From assembly GCF_037392515.1 (NCBI RefSeq), contig NC_090291.1, forward strand, positions 30,242,001 to 30,306,000: a DNA stretch of 64,000 nt, written 5' to 3'. Position 1 is the stretch's first letter. Each line of letters opens with the position of its first letter. The notes beneath the pieces are model-generated. The model made no database searches and was not told where the DNA came from. It saw only the letters and a program-made list of their open reading frames with translations. The stretch is from Haliotis asinina (lineage: Eukaryota > Mollusca > Gastropoda > Lepetellida > Haliotidae). The translations under genes and the position numbers were made by a program. Of the stretch, positions 12,283-23,201 are shown piece after piece.

Positions 12283-13336
12283 GAATGCACAATGCCTTTG
12301 AGACGGTGGTTTATTTGGGATTTCACCTCTCAGTAATGTACAGATAATTAATTCATTATTGGAGTGACCTACTCTGAGATGTGATTTTGCATCCAGGATG
12401 AGACACAAAGCAAAAAAGTACAATCAGTACTTCACTCAGAAAGAGCAGTCCCATATATATATGTATGTTGCTCTGTATACTAGTACCATTCAAGTCAGTA
12501 AACCTTCCAGTTTAAGTTCCATCCCTGCAGAAGGCATTTTCCTCATCCTAATCATGCTTTTGCCCCCTCCATCTTGTCCTTTCCTTATCTCCATTTTATG
12601 TATGATAAGATAACCAGTAAAGATAAGACTTAACCCCCAATAGTACCAGAATCTTCCCTTGACTGAGAAATTGTAACCCCAGATATAACATATGTTACAT
12701 CTGACTTCTTTCTGAATGGCATTGTGTGTTTCTAGTATTGCCATTCAGTCATCAGATCTATGTGAAGTATGTTTCACATTGGAAGCTGTCACATTTCACA
12801 AGTGTTCATCTGGCAGTTGTCAACACCAGCATAAAATCACAGTTCAGTATCTTCATTTAATAGATCTGCAATTTTACAGGTATCAGTTTTGGATCTTGTC
12901 ATGAAATGACCCACCCAAATACATGTATTTGTTTATACAGTAATCAGCGTTGTCTAATCTGGTGGGGGGTGGGGGGTTGGTTGTATGTGTATTGTTACAA
13001 ATTAATCCTGAGTTGAAACTACATAGTTGCCAACAAATATAATTTAATGTTAGTTCAGTATGGGTATACTTGTACATATAATTAGTAAGCTCAAATCTTA
13101 GTTTATTATTGTCAATGCATGCTGTAATTGAGAAAACCATGGCAAACAGCAATGTACATTTTATATGAGAGTGACAAAAATTATTCAGTTCTCATCCTAG
13201 ATAACCGTATCAGTTTTACAATCCCGCACATTGCTGAAAATGGATTATTTCTTCAGTCTCGACAAGTTCTGGCTTAGACAGCTTCCATTATGTGTGTTCT
13301 TGACAACTAGTTGTCAGACTTCATTCTTTATGGAAT
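12283..13336. other. Unannotated region
   Basis: No gene is recognised. Small open frames overlap on both strands at 12398-12744 and 12883-13152 without splice or domain support. A run of G (GGGGGGTGGGGGG) lies at about 12963-12976. Confidence 0.35.
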
Positions 13337-13670
13337 GGTGGCTGAGTGGGTTAGGCGGCTGACTCTGTGTGTTGGTGATTAGGTGCCTGACTCTGAAAGT
13401 ATGAATACACAATGAATATAGGTTCAAATCCTTTCCAGACTCAACAGAAATAGGTCTAGAATCTGCACTTTACTGAGAAAGCTACTCATGCTTGTTGTAA
13501 GAGGAACTTACTGAACATGTGGTCAGACATGATTGCAAGGGTATTGCATTTCAGTATGTCCAATTATGAGTGGTTGGATGTGCATGGTGTCAGTCACTGG
13601 ATTGTCTGGGCCAAATTTGATTATTTACAACCCTCTGCCATACAGGTGAACTATTGCCGCATTGTAGAAT
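13337..13670 (+). mobile_element. tRNA-headed full-length family B SINE
   Basis: A tRNA-like head at 13337-13430 has an A-box TGGCTGAGTGGGTTAGG and a B-box GGTTCAAATCC about 75 bases later. It runs into the family B body (CATGCTTGTTGTAAGAGG, then CACTGGATTGTCTGG, GATTATTTACA and a degraded tail ending near 13668). This is the only family B copy in the window with a visible pol III-type head. That suggests either that family B is a SINE whose other copies are 5'-truncated, or that this copy is a chimera. Confidence 0.65.
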
Positions 13671-14034
13671 AAACAAACAGGTAAAAGTGCAAAACAATTA
13701 ATATTCATGATAAATCACACTGGAAAAGGACAACAGGATACACAAAGTGCAGGTGAGGTTCTCCTCACGCTTGTTTTGGAATTTTCTATGAATAGCAAAT
13801 GTCAGACTGGGTATATTTTTTGTACACATATAAATGTTAAGAATTGTGAAAAGTAGGCCTACTTTGAGATTCAAGAAATCAAATTGTTTCTGTGACGACA
13901 AATTTACTTTGCAGTGTGTTCTGTCATATTGGCGGTCCTTTGTACAGGGATTATTTAATCTTGAATAAATGAGCCCCACTGAGATGGGTGATTGTGAGGG
14001 AAGTCAGTTTGCTTCATTTATCACTTTCCTATTA
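13671..14034. other. Unannotated AT-rich stretch
   Basis: A 93-codon minus-strand open frame (13698-13979) lacks domain or splice support. Nothing else is recognised. Confidence 0.35.
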
Positions 14035-14270
14035 TGGGATGGACTGGGCGAGAGGGAAAATTATGTGGTTTAGGGACTCTGAAGTGTGCTTGTGGTGCAC
14101 GTGGTGGAAACTGTACAAGCAGTAATATAACTTGTATGTTTCTCGCTTGGATAATACGATCTGATGTATGCAAGTTAGTAGCAGTGTTACCTGAGCTGGT
14201 AAGCGAGGAATGACACTTCTACAAAAAGCCATACGTCAGACTGTACTACCTGAGGGAGACACATATTTAT
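14035..14270 (+). repeat. Dispersed repeat family D copy
   Basis: The left block (GGGAAAATTATGTGGTTTAGG) is shared with about 745-860, 34772-34890 and the complement of 61361-61510. The right block (ACACTTCTACAAAAAGCC then GTCAGACTGTACTAC) is shared with 27870-27935. No terminal inverted repeats or coding capacity were recognised. Confidence 0.6.
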
Positions 14271-15440
14271 TTTAAAACCATGGCATCTGCCTCTTGACTT
14301 GAATATTAAAATCGGTGAAACATTCAGTGACAAGCTTAAAACTGCTATAAAAATGGTCAACAAGGTTTACGGTGAGTGTGCAAATGATTCAATGTATGAA
14401 ATAATTTAAATAAATCAGTAAAAGTAGTTAAGTCAAGCATCATTGACCAATGAAATCAAAGTATTTTACATGTAGGTACGATAAGATGCACATTTCACCT
14501 CTTCCTTTTTTTCACTCTATTTCCTTTGCCTCTGTTGTGAAGTTGTAAACAAGTGTATAAAACATGATTACTTCTTTCTGTTTCTCATTTGGACAAGTAG
14601 ATAAGATTGTGATAGGGATTTTATAAATGTACAATTGTACTCTAAAAACACACCAGCAGATATCTTAAAGGCATTTCTTCAGGGAATTACCCTGTCACAG
14701 ATTGATCACCTCGAGGTGTTGAAACAGCTCTCAGACATCAGTTTTATGTGTTGTATCTGTAGCTTGGGGAACTGTGTATGACATGCTAATTACTTAATGT
14801 CATGTATGAAAAACATAGCATGATTCCTAAAAACTAAAAGCTGGGAGGGTGTGTCTTGCTTTCGTAAAGGAACTGCAAGTCATGCATCTGACCTCTGTAA
14901 GGTCAAGGTCACTTGAAGTCATTTGCGATGTAGTATATGTCTGCCTGTCATTATTTACCTCAAAACCTGAAACTTTATTCTTTTCTCCCGAGAGTATGTG
15001 TGTGAATTTATTGAGCTTCAACTCAGTTATATCTGTCATAGTAACAATGAACTGCTTTCTTGGAAGATGTTTTAGAATGTTGAAGCATGACCTGAGATAT
15101 TTCCTTCACTTTATCTGACCATGTATCAGGTCAAAATACATTCTACAGGTGAAACTGTGGCGAGACTTTATTGTATAATGTATTGAAATATATGAAAGTA
15201 ACTGCCATAGTGTTTGAGCCAGATTTGACCATTCACTCACTGCCAGTTCACTTATGTTATAGTTCAAGGTCGTATTAAGAGTACGTACTGTAAACACATA
15301 TCTCAGGTCCAGTACCTAACAATGTGAAAAAAGTACTCAACCAGAACTGAAATTTGAGGTGATTAGTAAAAGAGGGAAGGTTGGAATGAACTTCTTTCAG
15401 TATGAGAAGTGATAAAGTTGGAATGACGTTCTTGCAATAG
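14271..15440. other. Unannotated region
   Basis: Opposite-strand short open frames occur at 14827-15118, with no domain support. At 14254-14390 a plus frame is open across a GTTTACG|GTGAGT donor-like site, but no acceptor with a pyrimidine tract precedes it. Confidence 0.35.
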
Positions 15441-15598
15441 AGTGAATGAGTATGGTTTTACACTGCTTTTAGCAACATTGCAGCAGTATTGCAGAAGGGG
15501 ACACCTGAAATGGACCTCACATTGTACACATATGGGGAATAGAACCCTGGACTTTGGCATGATGAGCGAACACTTTAACCACTAGCCTACCACTCCTC
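15441..15598 (-). mobile_element. tRNA-derived SINE (family A), minus orientation
   Basis: Full-length diverged copy. The plus strand reads tail (GGTTTTACACTGCTTTTAGC), body (GGGGACACCTGAAATGG) and head (CACTTTAACCACTAGCCTACC, the complement of the A-box). The B-box complement GGGGAATAGAACCCTGG has one mismatch. Confidence 0.85.
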
Positions 15599-15962
15599 TT
15601 GCAATGAAGGAAAGTCTGAGGCCAGTGTGTGTATCATTAAGATCATTCTCTCTGTTTCTTAAATACATTCATAGCACTACCAGTGGAACAGAAGTCTGTC
15701 TTTAATACTATTAGTGCTGGAGTAACCTGAGCTGAAATGAACTGGGAGCTGTAACTTTGTATGAAACAATCTTAGCACCGTAACTCCCTTACCTTAACAC
15801 TGACATCCAACAGTTATAATACTAAGGGTGTTTTGTATAATGGTACATTGAACTTTTGTTTTAATCTTTTTGAACTACAAGCATTTCTGAATATAGACAG
15901 CAGTGTAAATACATGTATCTGATAAATTTCAAAATAGTTAAGTCTAACATATTATAGTTAGG

Positions 15963-16100
15963 TTAGGTGCACTTGTCTCTGAGGAACATGGCCATCATCA
16001 GAAGAGCTGCACCAGAGGCAGGATCATGTTTTACAGCCAAGGTGATAGAGTTCCTGTTTACCTGAAGCCTTGTGATTGCCTCCTCCTCATTCACACTATT
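15963..16100 (-). CDS. Probable terminal coding exon of an unrecognised protein
   Basis: On the minus strand 45 codons followed by TAA read as a plausible C-terminus: an acidic start (NEEEA), then RLQVNRNSITLAVKHDP and an Ala/Met-rich helix ending LRDKCT. Base composition is clearly higher in G+C than the flanking AT-rich DNA. A possible acceptor ACCCATCAG|A lies at 16101 with a CTGAC branch-like site about 17 bases upstream. That would give a phase 0 exon, although the open frame itself continues to about 16195. Downstream on the minus strand an ATTAAA lies near 15860. I do not recognise the family. No further exons of this gene were identified, and without an acceptor test it remains a prediction. 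Confidence 0.4.
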   Translation of the reverse strand, partial: NSVNEEEAITRLQVNRNSITLAVKHDPASGAALLMMAMFLRDKCT

Positions 16101-16195
16101 CTGATGGGTACTTGTGTCAGGGTAATTTCTCGTTCTCACAACAGTTAATGAGCAACCAACAAAAATATCACGTAAATACCCTCCTCCAAGTCATT

Positions 16196-16461
16196 GGTAT
16201 GCTTAAGAAAGGATGATGTTATTGTTTCTAAGATTCTTTCATTTCAAGAAGTTTGAAAACCTTCCATTAATTACTGCATGTGTAGTCAAATTCTTGTTTG
16301 TATTTATGGAAGAGTTACACCTTTATTCTGTTGTGATGTTATGATGTTGTTATGATAAAGAGGTGCTCGATGTAGGACTTCCATACACTTAAAATTGTCA
16401 TTCACACAAAATATGCAAATTAGGGCAATGACATCAAATCCATAAATGGTGTTATAGTGAG
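16196..16461. other. Unannotated stretch
   Basis: Nothing is recognised between the candidate exon and the SINE at 16462. Confidence 0.3.
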
Positions 16462-16594
16462 AGAAGCAGACAAATCCATTCTTATTAGGTAGAAGATTTG
16501 GGTTCGATTCCCCACATGGGTAAAATGTGTGAAGCCTATTACTTGCCTCCACTGCTGTGATATTGCTGGAAAATGACTAAAACCAGCTGAAACC
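16462..16594 (+). mobile_element. tRNA-derived SINE (family A), A-box degraded
   Basis: The B-box is intact (GGGTTCGATTCCCC at about 16499-16512). CACATGGGTAAAATGTGTG and the GATATTGCTGGAAAAT tail follow. The head upstream of the B-box is strongly diverged. Confidence 0.8.
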
Positions 16595-16647
16595 AAATTC
16601 ACTTTCAAACAGAGCTCCCTCAGTTCCTATTTTTGTTAAACTTTGTT

Positions 16648-16715
16648 TGCATGGGCCTAGATTTTCGAAACTGTATACAGCACTAAGATAGTCATAAGTT
16701 TATGTTAATGTAATT
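16648..16715 (+). repeat. Half of a palindromic MITE-like element
   Basis: GATTTTCGAAACTGTATACAG then CACTAAGATAGTCATAAGT is the left arm of the inverted-repeat element seen with both arms at 55176-55278. The right arm is not recognisable here. Confidence 0.5.
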
Positions 16716-17611
16716 TGCCCTTGTCCTCATTGAAAGAAAAATGCTTTCCCATTTTTAAGTTATTTGCCTTCCATATTACAAATGACTTGAATTTATATGG
16801 AGTGTGACTACCATGTGTATCGTCCTATCGTTGTCCAAATCTGACCCTGTTCTCAGTGCACACATCCTTGTTTGACTAAAGACTTGCTGAAGGTGTCAGT
16901 GCCTTGTGGAAACCCTATATTCCTACTCTGTTGGAGATCTGTCATTAACAAAGGAAGTTATTGCTAAGCTTATACTGGTGCTGAAGTGAACCACCCAGAA
17001 ACCTCATTGAATGCATTGCCAAGATCCTTCAACTCCCAGTTTCATGGTGCCAGGATTACTGTTTTCTAAAACCATCCTGGGAACAAAAATACTTTATTTT
17101 GTAGGACATGTGGTTTTTATTGGTTCACAAATATAGGCTTTTAGGTCAGATGTGTTTTTTTTTCACTGTTCCAAAAGGTCTGCTGTTTTAACAGTCGAGA
17201 AAATTTTTTAATTTAACTGTTTGGTAGGAATGATTGTTGGAGAAGTGTTTCTGAAATTTTGCTGAAATGCAAAACGTTTCTTGTGATAAACTGCTCTGAT
17301 GAGGAGACAGACTTGAGAAGACAGGTGTAAGGCACAACACAAGCTGATACAGTGGTGAAAGATGTATTGTTGCAGTACGGGGATACTGAAGCAGGATGAG
17401 CCTTTAATGTATATTATTTGCTACTTTGGCTGTTCAGAAGGAATTGTTTTGAACATTTGTTTTCAGGTTAATGTTAGGAAATTAATAAACATTTACTGAA
17501 GGGATTCATATATTAAAACACAATCGTATAATTGTGTCACCTGATCGTATAATTGTCACCTGCTGGAGGAATACCAGACCAGAATAGGTCTCTGGTCCGT
17601 CTGTTTGTCTT
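16716..17611. other. Unannotated region upstream of the 26-bp minisatellite
   Basis: A plus frame at about 16899-16978 and overlapping frames to 17100 are mildly protein-like but interrupted by stops, and no family is recognised. A short direct duplication (CGTATAATTGTGTCACCTG / CGTATAATTGTCACCTG) lies at 17525-17562, just before the minisatellite. Confidence 0.35.
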
Positions 17612-19713
17612 CATGCTTGTCTCCCTGTTCAAGTACTCATGCTTGTCACCCTGTTCAAGTACTCATGTTTGTTTCCCCATTCAAGTACTCATGCTTGTCA
17701 CCCTGTTCAAGTACTCATGCTTTTCCTTGTTCAAGTACTCATGCTTGTTTCCCTATTCAAGTACTCGTGCTTTTCCCCTGTTCAAGTACTCATGCTGGTC
17801 TCCCTGTTCAAGTACTCATACTTGTTTCCCCATTCAAGTACTCGTGCTTTTTTCCCTATTCAACTACTCATGCTTGTTTCCCCATTCAAGTACTCATGCT
17901 TTTCACCCTGTTCAAGTACTCATGCTTCTGTCCCTTATCAAGTACTCGTGCTTATTTCCTTGTTCAAGTACTCATGCTTGTTTCCCTATTCAAGTACTCA
18001 TGCTTGTCACCCTGTTCAAGTACTCATGCTTGTTTCCTTGTTCAAGTACTCATGCTTGTTTGCCTATTCAAGTACTCATGCTTTTCCCCTGTTCAAGTAC
18101 TCATACTTGTTTCCCTATTCAAGTGCTCATGTTTTTCCCCTGTTCAGGTACTCATGCTTGTTTCCCTGTTCAAGTACTCATGCTTGTTTCATTGTTCAAG
18201 TACTCATGCTTGTTTCCCTATTCAAGTACTCATGCTTTTCACCCTGTTCAAGTACTCATGCTTGTTTCCCTATTCAAGTACTCATGCTTGTGTCCCTGTT
18301 CAAGTACTCATGCTTGTGTCCCTGATCAAGTACTCGTGCTTGTTTCCTTGTTCAAGTACTCATGCTTGTTTCCCTATTCAAGTACTCGTGCTTGTTTCCT
18401 TGTTCAAGTACTCATGCTCGTTTCCCTATTCAAGTACTTGTGCTTTTCCCCTGTTCAAGTACTCATGCTTGTTTGCCTGTTCAACTACTCATGCTTGTCA
18501 CCCTGTTCAAGTACTCATGCTTGTCACCCTGTTAAGTACTCATGCTTGTGTTCCTGATCAAGTTCTCATGCTTGTTTCCATGTTCAAGTACTCATGCTTG
18601 TTTCCCTATTCAAGTACTCATGCTTTTCACCCTGTTCAAGTACTCATGTTTTTGTCCCTTATCAAGTACTCGTGCTTATTTCCTTGTTCAAGTACTCATG
18701 CTTGTTTCCCTATTCAAGTACTCATGCTTGTCACCCTGTTCAACTACTCATGCTTGTTTGCCTATTCAAGTGCTCATGCTTTTCCCCTGTTCAGGTACTC
18801 ATGCTTGTCTCCCTGTTCAAGTACTCATGCTTGTTTCATTGTTCAAGTACTCATGCTTGTTTCCCTATTCAAGTACTCGTGCTTGTTTCATTGTTCAAGT
18901 ACTCATGCTTGTCACCCTGTTCAAGTACTCATGCTTGTTTCCCTATTCAAGTACTCGTGCTTTTCCCCCATTCAAGTACTCATGCTTGTTTCCTATTCAA
19001 GTACTCATGCTTTTCACCCTGTTCAAGTACTCATGCTTGTTTCCCTGTTCAAGTACTCATGCTTGTGTCCCTGTTCAAGTACTCATGCTTGTGTTCCTGA
19101 TCAAGTACTCGTTCTTGTTTCCTTGTTCAAGTACTCATACTCGTTTCCCTATTCAAGTACTCGTGCTTGTTTCCTTGTTCAAGTACTCATGCTCGTTTCC
19201 CTATTCAAGTACTTGTGCTTTTCCCCTGTTCAAGTACTCATGCTTGTTTGCCTGTTCAACTACTCATGCTTGTCACCCTGTTCAAGTACTCATGCTTGTC
19301 ACCCTGTTAAGTACTCATGCTTGTGTTCCTGATCAAGTTCTCATGCTTGTTTCCATGTTCAAGTACTCATGCTTGTTTCCCTATTCAAGTACTCATGCTT
19401 TTCACCCTGTTCAAGTACTCATGCTTGTTTCCCTATTCAAGTACTCATGCTTGTCACCCTGTTCAAGTACTCATGCTTGTTTCCCTATTCAAGTACTCAT
19501 GCTTTTCACCCTGTTCAAGTACTCATGCTTGTTTCCCTACTCAAGTACTCATACTTTTCCCCTGTTCAGGTAGGCACTCATGTTTGTTTCACTGTTCGAG
19601 TATTCATGCTTGTTTCCCCATTCAAGTACTCATGCTTATTTCCTTGTTCAAGTACTCATGCTTGTCCCCCTGTTCAAGTACTCATGCTTGTTTCCTTATT
19701 CAAGTACTCATGC
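17612..19713. repeat. Minisatellite, 26-bp unit, about 81 copies
   Basis: The unit is close to TTCAAGTACTCATGCTTG plus a variable octamer (TTTCCCTA, TCACCCTG, TTTCCTTG, TTTTCCCC and others). Because 26 is not a multiple of 3 and the plus-strand unit has almost no stop, long open frames (up to 575 codons) run in all three plus frames. They contain the same 26-residue periodicity and are not evidence of a gene. A higher-order duplication of about 775 bp is visible: the variant series around 18313-18610 recurs at about 19088-19385, including the shortened CCCTGTTAAGTAC unit. A SINE is inserted directly at its right end. Confidence 0.95.
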
Positions 19714-19716
19714 ATT

Positions 19717-19881
19717 GGTGGTGGGGTGACCTTGTGTTTACAGCATTTGCTTCTCACACCAAAAATCTGGGTTCAATTCCCCATATGGATACAAAGTGTG
19801 AAACCCATTTCTGTTGTCCTCTGCCACAATATTGTTGGAATATTGCTAAAAGTGGCGTAAAAACGAGGTAATTCACTCACT
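19717..19881 (+). mobile_element. tRNA-derived SINE (family A) abutting the minisatellite
   Basis: The head is diverged (GGGGTGACCTTGTGTTTACAG); the B-box is GGGTTCAATTCCCC. The body and tail (TATTGTTGGAATATTGCT, GGCGTAAAAAC) end in ATTCACTCACT. Directly after it one stray minisatellite-like word (TAAGTACTCAGG) appears at 19881, so the SINE appears to have inserted into the array's edge. Confidence 0.9.
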
Positions 19882-20266
19882 AAGTACTCAGGCTTGTCTC
19901 CTTTTGAGAATAGAATATCAGACTATGTGTACAATATGCAATACTTCCTTTGTGAATCAAAGCTCATGATTGAGTAGGTTCCAAATATATGCTAAACTTT
20001 CTGACCACCAGACATCACAGTATGTGTGTAACAATACCAACATAGGCACCCCTTGCTCTATAAAACATTTGCAGGTATTATTAAGGAGATCACCAAGATG
20101 ATATTATCGTCAGATTGTTTCTTGTTAAGTGCACGCACAGCAGTATTAAAGATATTTCATCTTGTAAACCTTGAAAATTATCAGGACCATGTGCAAACTA
20201 GAGATAGATATAATGAGCACATGGTTTGTCTGACCACCAAATCCATTAAGTCTGATAAAAATGGAG
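19882..20266. other. Unannotated stretch
   Basis: No gene is recognised. A 72-codon plus open frame (20053-20271) lacks support. Confidence 0.3.
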
Positions 20267-20384
20267 GGTAGCCAATGTGGCTGAAGCACTCACTTGTGAA
20301 GTCCAAAATGGGTACAATGTGTGAAGCCCTGCCATGATACTGCAATACTATTGCAGAAATGGAGAAAGGCTATACTCACTCACT
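20267..20384 (+). mobile_element. Degraded family A SINE
   Basis: Recognisable words are GGGTAGCCAATGTGGCTGAAGC (A-box region), ATGGGTACAATGTGTGAAGCC and a CTCACTCACT end. The central part, including the B-box, is deleted or lost. Confidence 0.65.
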
Positions 20385-20938
20385 AATACCCCAGTGACTT
20401 TATGCAGACAATGGATCAACTCATGCTGAACATAGTCAGCAACGCATTAGCAGAGTGATGCAACACTGACTTCATCTGGACTGGTCCGGATTTTGACTTT
20501 GACTCAGATCCCCACACATGGAGTGTGTTACACCAACAAAGTATTAAGGCTGTCATTGCCACCTACATGTCTTTCAGAACAGGCTAAATATGGATCACAT
20601 TTCACAAAGAAAACATTCCAGAGAACTCCCCTGTTGGTGTTGGAGCCAATCAGTCCCTCCAATTAGCTAGTGGTTTTATGGAGGAGTGTACGTGTGTACA
20701 TGTTGAATGCCCTCATGCTCTCACTGCAATGACTACCATATTCTCTAGGTGTTAGTGCTGTGTCTACAGACCAGCTGGACCCAGGAGAGACTGTATGGCT
20801 GTCAGGTGGACTGGTATTGTTTGGGGCATGTATGTACAATATGTGTTCCACTGGGATTTGGAATAGAGTCTTGTACTCAGGGTTTTTGGCTTGTTTTAAT
20901 TTTAACAGACTAGGACTTCATGTTTTCCTACTTGAGAT
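20385..20938. other. Unannotated, mildly GC-rich region
   Basis: A 67-codon plus frame begins near 20760 and reads STDQLDPGETVWLSGG at its start. It is preceded by TGTGTCTACAG, a weak acceptor. No family is recognised and no donor is evident, so it is not called. Confidence 0.3.
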
Positions 20939-21515
20939 GAAATGTCATTGTACCTGGATGTGATTCTGAGAGATTAGGTCATTGTACTTTCTTGGTTTAG
21001 GTGATTCTGAACTTCCAGGTTATTGTATGTTCTTGGTTGAGGTTCTGACAGACAAGGTCATTGTACTTTCTTGGTTGAAGTTATGAGAGACAAGGTCATT
21101 GTACTTTTTTGGTTGAGGTTCCTAAAGAGAAGGTCATTGTGCTTTCTTGTTTGAGGTTCTCAGAGACAAGGTCATTGTGCTTTCTTGGTTGAGGTTCTCA
21201 GAGACAAGGTCATTGTGCTTTCTTAGTTCAGGTGAATCTGAGAGACTAGGTCATTGTCTATTCATAAAAACAGTCCTCATCCTAAGTCATTGTACTTTGT
21301 TGATTGTGATCCTGAGAGACTAGGTCATTGTACTGTCTTGGTTGAGGTTCTGGGAGACCAAGTTATTGTATTTCTTGGTTGAGCTTCTGACCGACCAGAC
21401 CATCTTACTTTGTTGGTTGATATTCTGACAGAATGTGTCATTGTGTTTTCTTGGTTGAGATGATCCTAAGAGACCTGGTCATTGTACCTTCTTGCTTAAA
21501 GTGATTCTGAGAGTC
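20939..21515. repeat. Minisatellite, 38-41 bp unit, about 14 copies
   Basis: Repeated phrase GGTCATTGTACTTTCTTGG then TTGAGGTTCTGAGAGACAA, with copies starting about every 38-41 bases. Copies are diverged (for example GTTATTGTATGTTC), indicating an old array. Confidence 0.85.
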
Positions 21516-22351
21516 ACTGTAATGTCAAATTTGGAAATGCATCCCAAATATAATGGAATCTTTACAAGGCTCCTATGACGCTCTCTGAAATTCTTGTATT
21601 TCATGAAGTGGATGATACAGTATTGGAAATCACATTCACTCCCCCACACTAACCTTGACATTCAACCCCTCCATTCCCAAGGGAATTAAACACTGAACTC
21701 CACCCACATTTATCCCAATTGTCAGCTCTCGAGATTTCCCACCCTTTACCCCCTGGTCCGATAAATGTATTCCCCGGCCACCTCAACCTCCAGCACTCAC
21801 AGTTCCATTCATAACTGATCGGAAAACCATTCCCTGCTCTCAAGACAAACAAGTTTCATATACATATGTGCTAGATCAACATAAACTTGGCATACTTAGG
21901 ATGTTAAGAAGTGGCACACAGTCTGTCATGCAGTCGATGTCTTGTTAAAGCTTGTCACAAGAGGCCATTACAGCTTTGTCTATTCTATAGTTTCATGGAT
22001 GAGATGAAGTCAATGTCTCATGACCACATTGTTTCTGGCAAACATCAACTCCCTTTGATGATGTCTTGTAGCAACCTCTGGATATGTAGGTCATGCTGCT
22101 TTGATTTATCACTGAATGTACATTTCAGTAGGTGGGGGGCAGTTCTCCTGAATACTGAAGGTTAGCTTTCAAACACACTGGAGTGGTCCTTGTAGAGTTC
22201 AGCCTCCACTCATAATAGGGTAAAACCAGTCAGTGTGTAAATTAACTAATGAGAAGTATTTGTTTGAAGTGATGCAGTCTCTGATGAATATTCCAGGATA
22301 TTTAATGAAGCCTACAGAACCTTCTGATGAGTTTATCACTTTCTTCATCAG
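21516..22351. other. Unannotated region with a GC-rich block
   Basis: The block at 21655-21850 is GC-rich (TTTACCCCCTGGTCCG, TCCCCGGCCACCTCAACC) and open on both strands for 60-67 codons. No acceptor, donor or family is recognised; a decayed repeat is as likely as an exon. Confidence 0.3.
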
Positions 22352-22499
22352 AGGGTGGAGGGGTAGCCTAATGGTTAAAGTGTTTGCTTGTCATGCCGAA
22401 GACCCGGGTTCTCATGGGTACGATGTGTGGAGCCCTTTTCGGCAGCAGTGGTGTTGCTGGAATATCACTGGGAACAGCATAAAACTAAACTCACTCACT
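22352..22499 (+). mobile_element. tRNA-derived SINE (family A)
   Basis: GGGTAGCCTAATGGTTAAAG head and GAAGACCCGGGTTCTCATGG, where the B-box is broken by a deletion. The GTGTTGCTGGAATATC tail ends AACTCACTCACT. Confidence 0.9.
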
Positions 22500-22542
22500 T
22501 GTAGCAGCAATAGGCCTTCTAGGTGTTCATCAGAAGATAGGA

Positions 22543-22693
22543 GTTGTGGGGTAGCCTTGTGGTTAAAGCATCTGCTTGTCATGCCAGAGACTGCGATCTC
22601 TCCACATAGATACAATGTGTGAAGCCCATTTCTGGTGCTGTGATATTGTATGAAAATTGTCAAAAGTGGCATAAAACCTTACTCACTCACTCA
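22543..22693 (+). mobile_element. tRNA-derived SINE (family A), second of a tandem pair
   Basis: The head GGGTAGCCTTGTGGTTAAAGC is intact and the B-box is lost (GCGATCTCTCC). The ACAATGTGTGAAGCCCATTT body and a tail ending ACTCACTCACTC follow. It lies only 44 bases after the previous copy in the same orientation. Confidence 0.9.
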
Positions 22694-23197
22694 GAAAAAT
22701 GTATTTTAAAACCCAGCATTTTGACTTATAAAATTAAAAAAGTTTTAAGGACAGACTGAAATTTCAGTTATTGTTATTAAGATGATCTGATATTCACATG
22801 TATTAAAACAACACTGTTCTTTTCAGTACTTGAATGTGTTGAACTTACAAATCAATACAAAAAATCCTAAATTCCTTAAAGTTGTGAGCGTTGTTGTTCC
22901 AGTATTTGACTAAAGGACTATAGGTCAATACAGTACAATTACATGGTAAAGGCATCATGTCTGGGTCACAAAACTTCTGTGTTCTTGCCTTATCTCTTGA
23001 AATTTTCAACTTTTTTTCTGTATATACTAGAAAAAAACAGTTTGAGGGACATTTTTGTAGTGAAAATAACACAAAAACAACACCCATAAAATTGTTTATG
23101 ATCCTTAACTTTTTTGTTTAGGCATTTTTCAGTTATTTTAACCATATTTCTATGCATTTTCATAAGATGAGTAGAAAACTGTCACATGTAAGAATGA
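22694..23197. other. Unannotated AT-rich stretch
   Basis: Nothing is recognised. It ends at the left target-site duplication of the 2-kb transposon. Confidence 0.4.
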
Positions 23198-23201
23198 ATA
23201 A

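Noticed and set aside
14254..14392. Plus frame crossing a TTTACG|GTGAGT donor-like site
   Set aside because: No acceptor with a pyrimidine tract and the left part overlaps a dispersed repeat.
16899..17100. Protein-like plus frames (for example SVGDLSLTKEVIAKLILVLK)
   Set aside because: Interrupted by stops and frame changes; no recognised family; possibly an old repeat.
17605..19332. 575-codon open frame and overlapping 334-343 codon frames
   Set aside because: They lie in a 26-bp tandem array in which all three plus frames are open because the unit has almost no stop. There is no promoter, splice or composition support.
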